Source: Flavobacterium soyangense (GTDB lineage: Bacteria; Bacteroidota; Bacteroidia; Flavobacteriales; Flavobacteriaceae). From it: a DNA stretch of 50,166 nucleotides. Of this stretch, positions 1 to 8,334 are shown piece after piece. The position numbers were made by a program, and so were the translations under genes. The stretch is taken from positions 1-50,166 of the forward strand of contig NZ_JADHEC010000027.1 in assembly GCF_015277675.1 (NCBI RefSeq). The letters run 5' to 3'. The notes beneath the pieces are model-generated. The model had not been told where the DNA came from and made no database searches. It saw only the letters and a program-made list of their open reading frames with translations. Positions within the stretch are counted from its first letter, which is position 1. Each line of letters begins with the position of its first letter.

Positions 1-1471
1 CAAAAACTGGAGTAGCAGGACAATTGATGGTTGAAGTTGCAGGCAAAGCAGCAATAACTGGAGCGGTAATATCTTGAACGTTTATCGTTTGGGAAGCAGT
101 GGATGAATTGTTGCAAGCATCTTTGGCAGTCCAAGTTCGGGTAACAGAATACGATCCTGCACAAGTACCAGACGTAGTTACATCGGCAAATGTTAATGAG
201 GAAACCGTGCCACTATTATCAGTAGCGGTTGCTATAGCAAAGACTGGAGTAGCAGGACAATTGATGGTTGATGGTGTTGGTAAAATAGCAATTACAGGTG
301 GAGTATTATCACCAGCTGTTATTATTACACTTGATGGTGGAGAAATACAACCTGTTGCAGATTTAGCTGTAACAGAATAAGTTCCAGCTAAAATAGATGT
401 AAATATTCCTGTAGTATTTGTGTAAGTTAAACCATTAATACTATACGTCATCCCGGTTTGTATTGGAGAAGTAATAGTTATAGTTCCCGTTCCTCCAGAA
501 CATGGTGGTTGTGTCAATGTTGTTGTAGGAGCATTTGGCGCAGCATTCACTGTTATTTTAGCAGCACTTGAAAAAAATGAATTTACGCAAATACCTGTAT
601 TTAAAATTCTAGCTCTGTAGTAATGATTACCTACAGAAAGTAAACCAGGTGCATAAATATACAATCCTGAAGTACCAGCAATATCAGTAAAAGTTACTCC
701 GTCTGTGCTATCTTGCCATGATTGAACAGTAGTATTTATTCCACCGTTTATAGTTAAAGTAAGTTGAGAAGCACTTGTTCCTTGACAAAGAGATTGGTTG
801 GGAGTTACACTTCCCGAAAGTGGCACACCAAAATTCAGCTGTTGGCTAGTACATCCTGAAGAATTGGTAGATCCACCAGAAACAGAAGCATACCTTGCAA
901 CATTTATAGTTCCAGGTTGAGTTGTATTACAAGGATCAAAACCAATAGATGCAAAAGGAATATAAAACTCTACAAACACTTTATCACCTCCAGCACAACC
1001 ATTAGAATCTCCATTTTTTCCGCTCAATCCACCTGGTACCAAGGCAACTTCAGTTACCGTTGTTGAAGTAAGATCTTTGAATAATTTAGTTGCGCCCGTA
1101 TTAGTATTGATTTGAAGAATATATTCAGCCCCTCCAGCTGCAGGTGTACCTCCAAAAGAAGAATCTGTTATTAAGCCAGTTGAACTATTATTGTCTTTAT
1201 CAATATATATCCTAATAAGAGCGGTACCTGCGTTCCCGATTTTAAAAGCTAAACGAAGACTCTGACCTAAATTGTCAACTTTAGCCCATATTTGGCCTAT
1301 TTCACACGTACCACCTGAGCTGGATAGAGCGCCAGTGGTTAATTGACCTAAATATTCGTCTCCTGATACACCAGGTCCAGGACAATAACTACCATCGAAA
1401 GTATTTTGTGAATATGCATTACTAACGAACATAAAGAAAGCCAGTAAAAGAAGGGTAATTTTAGTTTTCAT
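1..1471 (-). CDS. Secreted HYR-repeat adhesin-like protein, 3' end outside window
   Basis: The reading frame is open from an ATG at 1471 down to the window edge (490 codons), so the C-terminus is missing. The product starts with a clear signal peptide (MKTKITLLLLAFFMFVSNAYS, cut before QN). A Gly/Ser/Thr-rich beta-sandwich-like region follows, resembling the calcium-binding and Ig-like modules of Bacteroidetes surface proteins. The visible C-terminal part contains HYR-type (hyalin repeat) modules with INCPATPVF, TATDNSG and VTRTWTAKDACNNSS signatures. The INCPATPVF block recurs at a 237-bp (79-residue) spacing near positions 1-35 and 238-272, so more copies probably lie outside. Such proteins are usually type IX-secreted giant adhesins with a C-terminal sorting domain, but that end is not visible here. 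The secreted adhesin role is inferred from architecture. Confidence 0.85.
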   Translation of the reverse strand, partial: MKTKITLLLLAFFMFVSNAYSQNTFDGSYCPGPGVSGDEYLGQLTTGALSSSGGTCEIGQIWAKVDNLGQSLRLAFKIGNAGTALIRIYIDKDNNSSTGLITDSSFGGTPAAGGAEYILQINTNTGATKLFKDLTSTTVTEVALVPGGLSGKNGDSNGCAGGDKVFVEFYIPFASIGFDPCNTTQPGTINVARYASVSGGSTNSSGCTSQQLNFGVPLSGSVTPNQSLCQGTSASQLTLTINGGINTTVQSWQDSTDGVTFTDIAGTSGLYIYAPGLLSVGNHYYRARILNTGICVNSFFSSAAKITVNAAPNAPTTTLTQPPCSGGTGTITITSPIQTGMTYSINGLTYTNTTGIFTSILAGTYSVTAKSATGCISPPSSVIITAGDNTPPVIAILPTPSTINCPATPVFAIATATDNSGTVSSLTFADVTTSGTCAGSYSVTRTWTAKDACNNSSTASQTINVQDITAPVIAALPATSTINCPATPVF

Positions 1472-2105
1472 ACAATTAAATTTTAATTTATTGTGTGTAA
1501 TATTTGGGTTTTTGTACTAATTTATTTTTCATCATTTAAATTATAAATTACGCTTGTATTTTATAATTCATAAACTTTTCATAACAAATTTAAATACTAT
1601 GCTGTTTATTGATGCTTTTTTTCTATGAATAACCTAAATACTCGTTGAAACGACATTTTTTTGTCATTTTTACTCTTTTATTATTAAAATTTATTATAAT
1701 TTATTGATAATTTACTTGCTAATTTTAACCTAATTTTATCCATAAACAGATGGTTTTATATCTAAATCATTGTTTTTTCTAATTCAAATCTAATTTGGAA
1801 TTTTATAGTTTTAACAAAAAATATCGTTTAAATGCAAAAAAAAACTGTTTATACATATAAAATATATTATTTTATATGTATAATATTATAAATAACAAAT
1901 AAAAACAGTATTTATTTAAATGTTAAAAATTTTAACTATCAAAAATTGATTTGATATGTACGATTATAAAAATAAATATATCTGAGACTTTTCTATAAAA
2001 GAGTTTTTAAAGAATTATGAGCCCTTTTTGGAAAATATTTTGTAATTTGTAGTCATCAAAACTTATGTTGCCATACTATAAATTGACAATAAAATAAACC
2101 CAAAG
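1472..2105. other. AT-rich divergent intergenic region
   Basis: This 634-bp region lies between the adhesin (minus) and the sixA-like gene (plus). I see no coding sequence in it. It holds a perfect 14-bp AT-only inverted repeat (1850-1863 and 1869-1882, 5-nt loop). On the minus strand there is a -7-like box, TAAATTTG (1585-1592), about 115 bp before the adhesin start and without a good -33 partner. No exact TAnnTTTG box was seen directly before the sixA-like gene. Confidence 0.6.
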
Positions 2106-2591
2106 ATGAAAAATTTAATTGTAATTCGACACGCAAAATCAAGTTGGAAAGCTCCACTTAAAGATATTGATAGACCATTAGATCAGCGAGGAATTACTGA
2201 TGCACATTTAGTCGCTTCAAATTGCATAAAATTTATTCCTTCTCCTTCTGTTATTTGGAGTAGTTCAGCAAAAAGAGCATCGGAAACGGCAATGATTTTT
2301 GCTCAAAATATTTTATATCCCATCGAAAGTATCGTTTTTAAAGAAGAACTTTATACTTTTGATGAAAACCAATTGGAAAAAGTGATCAAATCAAGTAGTA
2401 ATGTTTTTGAAAATATAATTCTTTTTGGACATAACGAGGCTATTACAAATTTTGTTAATAAATTTGGAGATATTTTTATTGGTCATGTTCCTACAGCCGG
2501 GTTTGTATGGCTACAATTTAATACAAATAGTTGGGGAGAAATAACGAAAGGCAAAACTAAAAAAACTATATTCCCTAAAAATTTAAAATAA
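2106..2591 (+). CDS. sixA: SixA-like histidine phosphatase
   Basis: This is a 161-residue histidine phosphatase superfamily (phosphoglycerate mutase-like) protein. It has the RHAKSSW motif at the N-terminus (R8, H9 as phospho-acceptor), R28 in RPLDQRG, the SSSAKRASETA segment, and the second catalytic histidine in FGHNEA (H109). The short single-domain length and the RHAKSSW variant fit the SixA group, which in enterobacteria dephosphorylates phosphohistidine on ArcB or the PTS protein NPr. The substrate in Bacteroidetes is not clear. The gene ends 5 bp before ppk1 and is probably its operon partner, which suggests a link to phosphate or polyphosphate metabolism. Family call is firm; substrate is inference. 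Confidence 0.85.
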   Translation: MKNLIVIRHAKSSWKAPLKDIDRPLDQRGITDAHLVASNCIKFIPSPSVIWSSSAKRASETAMIFAQNILYPIESIVFKEELYTFDENQLEKVIKSSSNVFENIILFGHNEAITNFVNKFGDIFIGHVPTAGFVWLQFNTNSWGEITKGKTKKTIFPKNLK

Positions 2592-2596
2592 ACATA

Positions 2597-4663
2597 GTGC
2601 ATAAATATATAGAAAGAGAAAAAAGTTGGTTAACTTTTAATGCACGAGTGCTTCAAGAAGCTGGGGATAATTCAGTACCGTTATTGGAAAGGCTTAGGTT
2701 TTTAGGTATTTTTTCCAATAATTTAGATGAATTTTTTAGGGTTAGATTTGCTGCAATAAGAAGATTGAGTTTATCCGGCATATCAGGCGAAAAAGTACTT
2801 GGCGGTATCTCGGCACAACAATTAGTGAAAGATATTACCGAAATCGTAATTCAGCAACAATCCGAAAGTTTACGGATTTTAAATAATATTGAAGCAAAAC
2901 TCGAAACTGAAAACATATTCATTATCGATGAAAATCACATTTCGGTAGAACAGGAAATATTTTTGAAAGACTTTTTTATTCAAAAACTAAGCCCTGAATT
3001 GATTACCATTATATTAAATGATTTGGCCGAATTTCCTATATTGAAAGATACTGTGGGCTATTTGGCCATAAAATTGGTTATGAAACATAATGCAGAAGTT
3101 CATTATGCAATGATTGAAATTCCCAATACAATCAATCGGTTTGTAGTTTTACCATCCAAGGATAAAAGACAATATGTCATTTTGCTTGACGATGTAATTA
3201 GACACCATTTGGGCAGCATTTTTAATATTTTTGATTACGAAAGTGTTTCGGCTCATATGATAAAAATCACTCGTGATGCTCAATTGGAAATTGATAGCGA
3301 TTTGAGCAAAAGTATGCTCGAAAAAATCGCAACAAGTGTTAAAGACAGAAGAATAGGCGAACCTGTGCGGTTTATTTATGACCAGGAAATTGAAAAAGAT
3401 ACGCTTCAATTTTTTCTGGAAAAAATGCATATTGTGTCTACAGATAGTATTATTCCAGGAGGAAAGCACCATAATAGAAGGGATTATATGAAATTTCCAA
3501 ATCTTGGAAGATTTGATCTGCTTTATAAAACCAACAATCCTTTACCCATTCCCGGGCTAAGTCTCGAAGGCAGCTTATTGGAAAAAATAAGCAAGAAGGA
3601 TTATTTATTACATGCACCATACCAGTCATTTTCCTATCTCACTAAGTTTTTGCGTGAAGCTGCTTTGGATCCAAAAGTGACTTCTATTAAGATTACTTTA
3701 TATCGATTAGCCCAAAATTCTCAAATTATAAGTTCCTTAATTAATGCGGCCAAAAACGGAAAAAAAGTAATTGTCCAAATTGAATTACAGGCCCGTTTCG
3801 ATGAAGCTTCAAATATTTCTTATGCAGAACAAATGCAAACTGAAGGTATCGAGCTTATTTTTGGAATAAAAGGTCTAAAAGTACACAGTAAAGTATGCGT
3901 TATTGAAAGAACCGAAAAGGAAAAGACGAAACGATATGGTTTCATTTCTACAGGAAATTTTAACGAACAAACTGCAAAAGTATACACGGATGTTACCCTT
4001 TTTACAAGCCATCAGCAAATATTAAAGGATGTTTCCAAAATTTTTGAGTTTTTCGAAATCAATTACCGTTTATACAGATACAAACATTTGATTGTTTCTC
4101 CTCATTACACAAGATTTCGATTCAATAAATTGATTGACAGAGAAATTGCCCATGCTTTAGAAGGTAAAAAAACTTTTATGAAGCTAAAAATGAATAGTTT
4201 ATCTGATTTTGATATGATTGATAAATTATATGAAGCCAGTAATGTAGGAGTGAAAATACAGCTTGAAGTAAGAGGGATATGCTCTTTAATTCCAGGTGTT
4301 CGCGGAATGAGCGAAAATATTGAAGCCATAAGTATCGTAGATAATTATCTTGAACATTCAAGAATCTATATTTTTGGTAATGCCGGCGATACTGAAGTTT
4401 ACATTTCCTCCGCCGATTTTATGACCAGAAACCTCGATGGAAGAGTTGAAGTTACGTGCCCTATTTATGATTCGGAAATTAAAAAAGAACTGATTGATAT
4501 TTTTGATTTGGGTTGGAAAGGCAATGTAAAAGTACGATACCATTCAGAAAAATTAGATAACAAGTATAAAATTCGCAAGGAAAACGAACCTGTTTTTAGA
4601 GCTCAATTAGAAACCTATAACTATTATCAAAAAAAAGTTGAAGTAGTTGCCGAGATTGTTTAA
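2597..4663 (+). CDS. ppk1: Polyphosphate kinase 1
   Basis: The product (688 residues, usual PPK1 length) makes inorganic polyphosphate from ATP, reversibly. The N-terminal domain begins YIEREKSWLTFNARVLQEA and continues with LRFLGIFSNNLDEFFRVR, both hallmarks of the family. Two phospholipase-D-like C-terminal domains follow. The autophosphorylated histidine is H430 in KGLKVHSKV, and the second catalytic histidine is H587 in YLEHSRIY. The start is a GTG at 2597, five bases after the upstream stop. No ATG is placed better relative to the conserved N-terminus. The neighbouring sixA-like gene and ppx make this a polyphosphate synthesis and breakdown cluster. Confidence 0.95.
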   Translation: MHKYIEREKSWLTFNARVLQEAGDNSVPLLERLRFLGIFSNNLDEFFRVRFAAIRRLSLSGISGEKVLGGISAQQLVKDITEIVIQQQSESLRILNNIEAKLETENIFIIDENHISVEQEIFLKDFFIQKLSPELITIILNDLAEFPILKDTVGYLAIKLVMKHNAEVHYAMIEIPNTINRFVVLPSKDKRQYVILLDDVIRHHLGSIFNIFDYESVSAHMIKITRDAQLEIDSDLSKSMLEKIATSVKDRRIGEPVRFIYDQEIEKDTLQFFLEKMHIVSTDSIIPGGKHHNRRDYMKFPNLGRFDLLYKTNNPLPIPGLSLEGSLLEKISKKDYLLHAPYQSFSYLTKFLREAALDPKVTSIKITLYRLAQNSQIISSLINAAKNGKKVIVQIELQARFDEASNISYAEQMQTEGIELIFGIKGLKVHSKVCVIERTEKEKTKRYGFISTGNFNEQTAKVYTDVTLFTSHQQILKDVSKIFEFFEINYRLYRYKHLIVSPHYTRFRFNKLIDREIAHALEGKKTFMKLKMNSLSDFDMIDKLYEASNVGVKIQLEVRGICSLIPGVRGMSENIEAISIVDNYLEHSRIYIFGNAGDTEVYISSADFMTRNLDGRVEVTCPIYDSEIKKELIDIFDLGWKGNVKVRYHSEKLDNKYKIRKENEPVFRAQLETYNYYQKKVEVVAEIV

Positions 4664-4700
4664 TCGGAAATAGTTACAAAATAAAGAAAAATCAGAATTA

Positions 4701-5630
4701 ATGAATGACCCATTAGCGATTAAACAACCCAACGAGAAAATGTTTAAAATTAAAAAATACGCTGCGATTGATATTGGTTCAAATGCAATGCGCCTTTTAA
4801 TTACGAATATTGTCGAGCAGGATGGAAAAGAATCGCAATTTAACAAAAACTCCTTAGTTCGTGTGCCTATCCGTTTGGGGCAAGACTCCTTTACTGTTGG
4901 TGAAATTTCAGAAGAAAGTATTGCAAGAATGATTGATGCTATGAAAGCATTCCGTCTTTTGATGAAAGTGCATAAAGTTGAAAAGTACTTGGCTTTTGCC
5001 ACATCAGCCATGCGAGAAGCTAATAATGCCTTCGAAGTAGTGGAAATCATTAACAAAGAATCCGATATAAAAATTGAAATTATTGACGGAAAAAAAGAAG
5101 CCACAATAATTGCTTCAACAGATTTGCACCATCTTCTAAAAACAGATAAAACCTATCTTTATGTGGATGTTGGAGGTGGAAGTACTGAATTTTCTCTTTT
5201 TTCTGATGGCAAAATTGTTGTTTCCAAATCATTTAAAGCTGGTACGGTTCGTTTTTTGAATGAAATGGTAAGCCAGGCAGTTTGGAAAGAAATGGAAAAC
5301 TGGATTAAAATTAACACTCAAGATTATGATGATGTTACCCTTATAGGTTCCGGGGGAAATATCAATAAATTATTCAAAATGTCTGGCAAAGCTTTAGAAA
5401 AACCCTTGTCTTATATTTATCTGAATTCACAATATGCTTTCCTGAATTCACTCACTTACGAACAAAGAATCTCTGAATTAGGACTGAATCCAGATCGTGC
5501 CGATGTTATCATTCCGGCAACCCGAATCTATCTAAATGCAATGAAATGGAGTGGTGCCCGAAATATATATGTTCCTAAAATAGGATTGTCTGATGGAATA
5601 GTTAAGGCAATGTATTACGGGAAGATCTAA
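4701..5630 (+). CDS. ppx: Exopolyphosphatase, Ppx/GppA family
   Basis: This is an actin-fold phosphatase of about 300 residues. It has the phosphate-1 motif AAIDIGSNAMRLL near the N-terminus and the glycine-rich VDVGGGSTEFSLF motif in the middle. The family removes terminal phosphate from polyphosphate and/or hydrolyses pppGpp. Beside ppk1 the polyphosphate role is more likely. The protein is short (about 300 residues, against about 500 in E. coli Ppx), so it has the two actin-like domains without the C-terminal HD-like extension. The start is uncertain: ATG 4701 gives a 13-residue leader, while ATG 4740 (MFKIKKYAA) matches the usual family beginning better. It lies 37 bp after ppk1, probably cotranscribed. 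Confidence 0.9.
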   Translation: MNDPLAIKQPNEKMFKIKKYAAIDIGSNAMRLLITNIVEQDGKESQFNKNSLVRVPIRLGQDSFTVGEISEESIARMIDAMKAFRLLMKVHKVEKYLAFATSAMREANNAFEVVEIINKESDIKIEIIDGKKEATIIASTDLHHLLKTDKTYLYVDVGGGSTEFSLFSDGKIVVSKSFKAGTVRFLNEMVSQAVWKEMENWIKINTQDYDDVTLIGSGGNINKLFKMSGKALEKPLSYIYLNSQYAFLNSLTYEQRISELGLNPDRADVIIPATRIYLNAMKWSGARNIYVPKIGLSDGIVKAMYYGKI

Positions 5631-5657
5631 TATGAATTTAATTTAATATACAAAAAA

Positions 5658-5891
5658 ATGAAAAAGCACTTAGGTTTTGTAAATACATTTGTAATTATAT
5701 TGACAATCATTCTTTTTGGAGTAGCACTATTTACCACAGGCTTCACACACGATTTACTATTAGAGGCTGGGGTTTTATTGGTTTCGATAAAATTAATAAT
5801 GATGTCATATAAAAATTCTATTTTCAATAAAGAGTTATTAAATAAAATAGAAGAAATATCTGAAAAGTTAGATAAAATAAAAAATGTCTAA
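5658..5891 (+). CDS. Small two-helix membrane protein
   Basis: I do not recognise a family for this 77-residue protein. It has two hydrophobic segments (about residues 10-27 and 32-50), separated by a short polar turn containing HD. A charged, Lys/Glu-rich helical tail follows (about 55-77, NKIEEISEKLDKIK) that could form a coiled coil. It starts 27 bp after ppx on the same strand and is convergent with dnaX. It may be the last gene of the polyphosphate cluster, but no function can be read from the sequence. Confidence 0.6.
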   Translation: MKKHLGFVNTFVIILTIILFGVALFTTGFTHDLLLEAGVLLVSIKLIMMSYKNSIFNKELLNKIEEISEKLDKIKNV

Positions 5892-5916
5892 TACTTAATA
5901 GTAAGTCTTTTAATTA

Positions 5917-7676
5917 CTATATATCCAAATCAAATGTCTTTTTCAATAACTCTAAACTAGGGTTTATTTCTTTCAGCCTGTTGTATTTATCTATAGGCGT
6001 GAATGCAAATTTATTCTCCACTTTTTCATTGACTATAACTTCAATGCTAATATCATGATTGTGAAGTTTGCCTCTTAAATAGCCCAAAATTTCAATTTTT
6101 TCGGTTTCAAAATCAATCTTAGAACCCTCATTGGGAAGTTCGTGTGTGATAGTTGTTCCTTCTAATTTTGGATCGCCAATTAATAAAAGTGATTCCATTA
6201 TTTTATGACCTTTGTCGCTTAATCGTTGCGCATATTTGCTCCATTGCAGCAACATTTCTGTTTCTGTGAATGCTTCAGTAGGAAGATGAACTTCTTCTTT
6301 TACAAATCCTTTTGTACTTTCAAGTAATTCTTTTTTGGCACGAATACTCGAAATGGAAAATGCTGAAACTTTAGGCTCTCCTGAAAGTTCTTGGGTTATA
6401 GGTTTTGGATTTGCTTCGACTGTTCGAGCGGAGTTATCGGGTTGGGTTTCGGTTGAAACTGCTAAATCAGAATTATTAATTTCAAGTTTTGTTTCTTCAA
6501 TAACAACTTCAACTACAGGAGTTTTCTCGGCTACCTGTTTAACAATTTCAACTATCGAATAATCAGTTCTTCTAAAATAAGTAGGGGAAATTATAAATTT
6601 GTCAACTTTTTTTTTTCTCCATCAAAGGTGATAGAGGCTAGTTGCATCAGGCAAAGTTCAACGAGTAGTCGCTGGTTCTGACTCACTTTGTATTTCAAAT
6701 CACAATCATTGGCAATTTCGATTCCTTTCAACAAGAAATCTTGAGATGCTTTTTGGGATTGAATTCCGTATAATTTTTGAGCTTGTTCGCCCACTTCCAA
6801 CAATGATAAAGTAGATGGAGTTTTGGATACCAATAAATCCCTGAAATGTGTAGCCAATCCGGATACAAAATGATGCGCATCAAACCCTTTGGCAAGAATA
6901 TCGTTGAAAACGATTAATAATTCCGGAATTTTGTTTTCCAAAATCAAATCGGTTACCGTGATATACGTTTCATAATCCAACACATTCAGGTTTTCGGTAA
7001 CAGCCAGACGAGTCAGGTTATTGCCGCAATACGAAACCACTCGGTCAAAAATAGACAAAGCATCGCGCATCGCACCATCAGCTTTTTGTGCAATAATATG
7101 CAAAGCATCATCTTCGCAAGTTACGCCTTGGCTAAAAGCAACTTCGGCAAGATGTTCTTTTGCATCTTTTACGGTGATTCTTTTAAAATCAAATATCTGG
7201 CAACGAGAAAGTATCGTCGGAATAATTTTGTGTTTTTCGGTCGTGGCCAAAATAAAAATGGCATGTTTTGGCGGTTCTTCCAATGTTTTTAGGAAAGCAT
7301 TAAAAGCTGCCGAAGACAACATATGCACCTCGTCAATAATATAAACCTTGTATTGTCCCGTTTGCGGCGGAATCCGAACTTGGTCAATCAAATTCCGAAT
7401 GTCGTCTACGGAGTTGTTTGAAGCGGCATCCAATTCGAAAACATTGAAAGCAAAATCTTCATTCGGGTCATCATAACCGGGTTGGTTAATTTTCCGGGCA
7501 AGAATTCGGGCGCAAGTCGTTTTTCCAACACCACGAGGGCCAGTAAACAATAGGGCAGAAGCAAGATGATTGCTTTCTATAGCGTGCAATAAAGTGTTGG
7601 TAATCGCCTTTTGTCCCACAACATCTTTAAATGTTTGTGGACGATATTTACGAGCCGATACAACAAATTGTTCCAT
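5917..7676 (-). CDS. dnaX: DNA polymerase III tau subunit by -1 slip within dnaX
   Basis: Reading through the A10 run (6607-6616) with a -1 shift joins the gamma frame at GEKKK to VDKFIISPTYFRR. The frame then stays open from 6606 to the stop at 5917, adding 229 residues (about 586 in total). The extension has a variable Glu/Thr/Val-rich linker, the SISSIRAKKELL motif and a compact C-terminal domain (MLLQWSKYAQRLSDKG to LLKKTFDLDI). This resembles the tail of Bacteroidetes tau proteins. I checked that the shifted frame has no stop. Tau is required to link the clamp loader to polymerase, so the second half is unlikely to be dead. Mechanism (ribosomal or transcriptional slip) is inferred. A sequencing or assembly indel in the homopolymer is the main alternative. 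Confidence 0.75.
6591..7676 (-). CDS. dnaX: DNA polymerase III gamma subunit (in-frame dnaX product)
   Basis: This is the clamp-loader ATPase as read without slippage, 361 residues. The N-terminus SARKYRPQTFKDVVGQ, Walker A GPRGVGKTT, zinc/sensor region, Walker B YIIDEVHMLS, SRC motif (LSRCQIFDF) and domain III are all present. The start is placed at ATG 7676 because a TATATTTG -7 box at 7695-7702 puts the RNA start at about 7688. That excludes the upstream ATG at 7697. The frame ends four codons after a run of ten A residues (EKKKLTNL-stop). The gamma-like form therefore contains the ATPase domains and lacks the tau-specific tail, which lies downstream in the -1 frame. Confidence 0.88.
   Translation of the reverse strand: MEQFVVSARKYRPQTFKDVVGQKAITNTLLHAIESNHLASALLFTGPRGVGKTTCARILARKINQPGYDDPNEDFAFNVFELDAASNNSVDDIRNLIDQVRIPPQTGQYKVYIIDEVHMLSSAAFNAFLKTLEEPPKHAIFILATTEKHKIIPTILSRCQIFDFKRITVKDAKEHLAEVAFSQGVTCEDDALHIIAQKADGAMRDALSIFDRVVSYCGNNLTRLAVTENLNVLDYETYITVTDLILENKIPELLIVFNDILAKGFDAHHFVSGLATHFRDLLVSKTPSTLSLLEVGEQAQKLYGIQSQKASQDFLLKGIEIANDCDLKYKVSQNQRLLVELCLMQLASITFDGEKKKLTNL
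6606..6616 (-). promoter_or_regulatory. Slippery A10-G site in dnaX
   Basis: On the minus strand GGAG is followed directly by ten A and then GTTGAC. The frame reads GAA AAA AAA AAG TTG. The embedded heptamer A AAA AAG is the one used by E. coli dnaX for -1 frameshifting, and long A runs also cause RNA polymerase slippage, as known for Thermus dnaX. GGAG could act as a Shine-Dalgarno-like stimulator. Only a weak A/T hairpin (AAATT-TAT-AATTT) follows, so transcriptional slippage seems the more likely route. Confidence 0.7.
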
Positions 7677-7694
7677 AGATTTTTTATTCGAAAG

Positions 7695-7702
7695 CAAATA
7701 TA
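7695..7702 (-). promoter_or_regulatory. -7 promoter element of dnaX
   Basis: The minus strand reads TATATTTG, an exact match to the Bacteroidetes -7 consensus TAnnTTTG. It lies 18 bases before ATG 7676 and overlaps the alternative ATG at 7697, which argues for the downstream start. No clear -33 TTG is seen at the usual spacing. Confidence 0.6.
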
Positions 7703-7780
7703 GTTTTTAATTCAAAGATTGAAAAATTTAAGGATTGAAAGATTCTATTATTTATCAATAGTTTGTTAAAAACATAAACC

Positions 7781-7905
7781 GCAGCCCATATTGCGATGGA
7801 AATCCTCTCGATTTTTTCGGGAGATTACTTCACTTAATTTTTTATTTTCATAGGAATACAGTGAACTTCGTTTGAAGCGAAGGGCTGGAAAAAGCTCCTA
7901 ATCAA
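7781..7905. repeat. Two-hairpin intergenic element
   Basis: This non-coding stretch lies between dnaX and the next minus-strand gene and looks structured. It begins GCAGCCCATATTGCGATGG and has a hairpin CTCTCG/CGGGAG (7805-7823) and a second hairpin CTTCG/CGAAG (7866-7882). It ends GGGCTGGAAAAAGCTCC. The arrangement AGCCC...hairpin...GTGAA-CTTCG-hairpin...GGGCTGG resembles an intergenic repeat seen many times in flavobacterial genomes, as far as I recall. Only one copy is in this window, so repetition cannot be shown here. Confidence 0.45.
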
Positions 7906-7923
7906 AATTTTTAATTGAGTGTT

Positions 7924-8214
7924 TTATGCTTTGATACTTATTTTTTCCAAAATTTGTGCAGTTTTATTTTCTGAGTTTGCCGAAAATCCTGCAACATAAA
8001 CACCTTTTTCGCCTGAATTAGATTTTATTCCATAAACTACGGCTTCATCTCCGGGATCAGTATTGCCTTCATAGCGGTAAATGTGGATAATTTGATATTG
8101 ATGCGGATTTTTTATAATGTTTTCATCTTGAAGGTTAAAATCATGGATGAAACCTTTTTTATTTAATTCTTCTAAAGCTTCCGAAACAGTGGCATAATGA
8201 TAAATAGGTTTCAT
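7924..8214 (-). CDS. Conserved-looking small protein, function unknown
   Basis: This is a 96-residue soluble protein with no signal peptide or membrane segment. It opens MKPIYHYATVSEALEELNKK and has a helical N-terminus (residues 7-22), then beta-rich segments (YQIIHIYRYEG, EAVVYGIKS, KGVYVAGFS) and a C-terminal helix (KTAQILEKISIKA). It could be a compact alpha/beta fold. I do not recognise catalytic residues. The gene stands alone, about 120 bp from rnpB, which reads in the opposite direction. Confidence 0.7.
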   Translation of the reverse strand: MKPIYHYATVSEALEELNKKGFIHDFNLQDENIIKNPHQYQIIHIYRYEGNTDPGDEAVVYGIKSNSGEKGVYVAGFSANSENKTAQILEKISIKA

Positions 8215-8322
8215 AATAAATGATTTACTGTTAGGACTTAAAGGTAACTATTTTATTTTTAAGTGATTGTGAAAGAGTTGTTAAAGTGAAGTCTTTAAAA
8301 TAGGAAACAACGTTAATTATAT

Positions 8323-8330
8323 TAAATTTG
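8323..8330 (+). promoter_or_regulatory. -7 promoter element of rnpB
   Basis: TAAATTTG matches TAnnTTTG and ends five bases before the predicted 5' end of RNase P RNA (GCAGACC at 8335), the spacing expected for a start site. A -33 TTG is not obvious at the usual distance. Confidence 0.6.
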
Positions 8331-8334
8331 CACT

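Noticed and set aside
99..380. 93-codon plus-strand frame at the window start
   Set aside because: It is antisense to the HYR adhesin, whose signal peptide and repeats mark the minus strand as coding.
1472..2105. A hidden gene or tRNA in the 634-bp gap
   Set aside because: No long frame, no cloverleaf and no conserved RNA core was seen; the DNA is uniformly AT-rich.
6335..6562. 75-codon plus-strand frame
   Set aside because: It is antisense to the linker part of tau, which is open in the -1 frame of dnaX.
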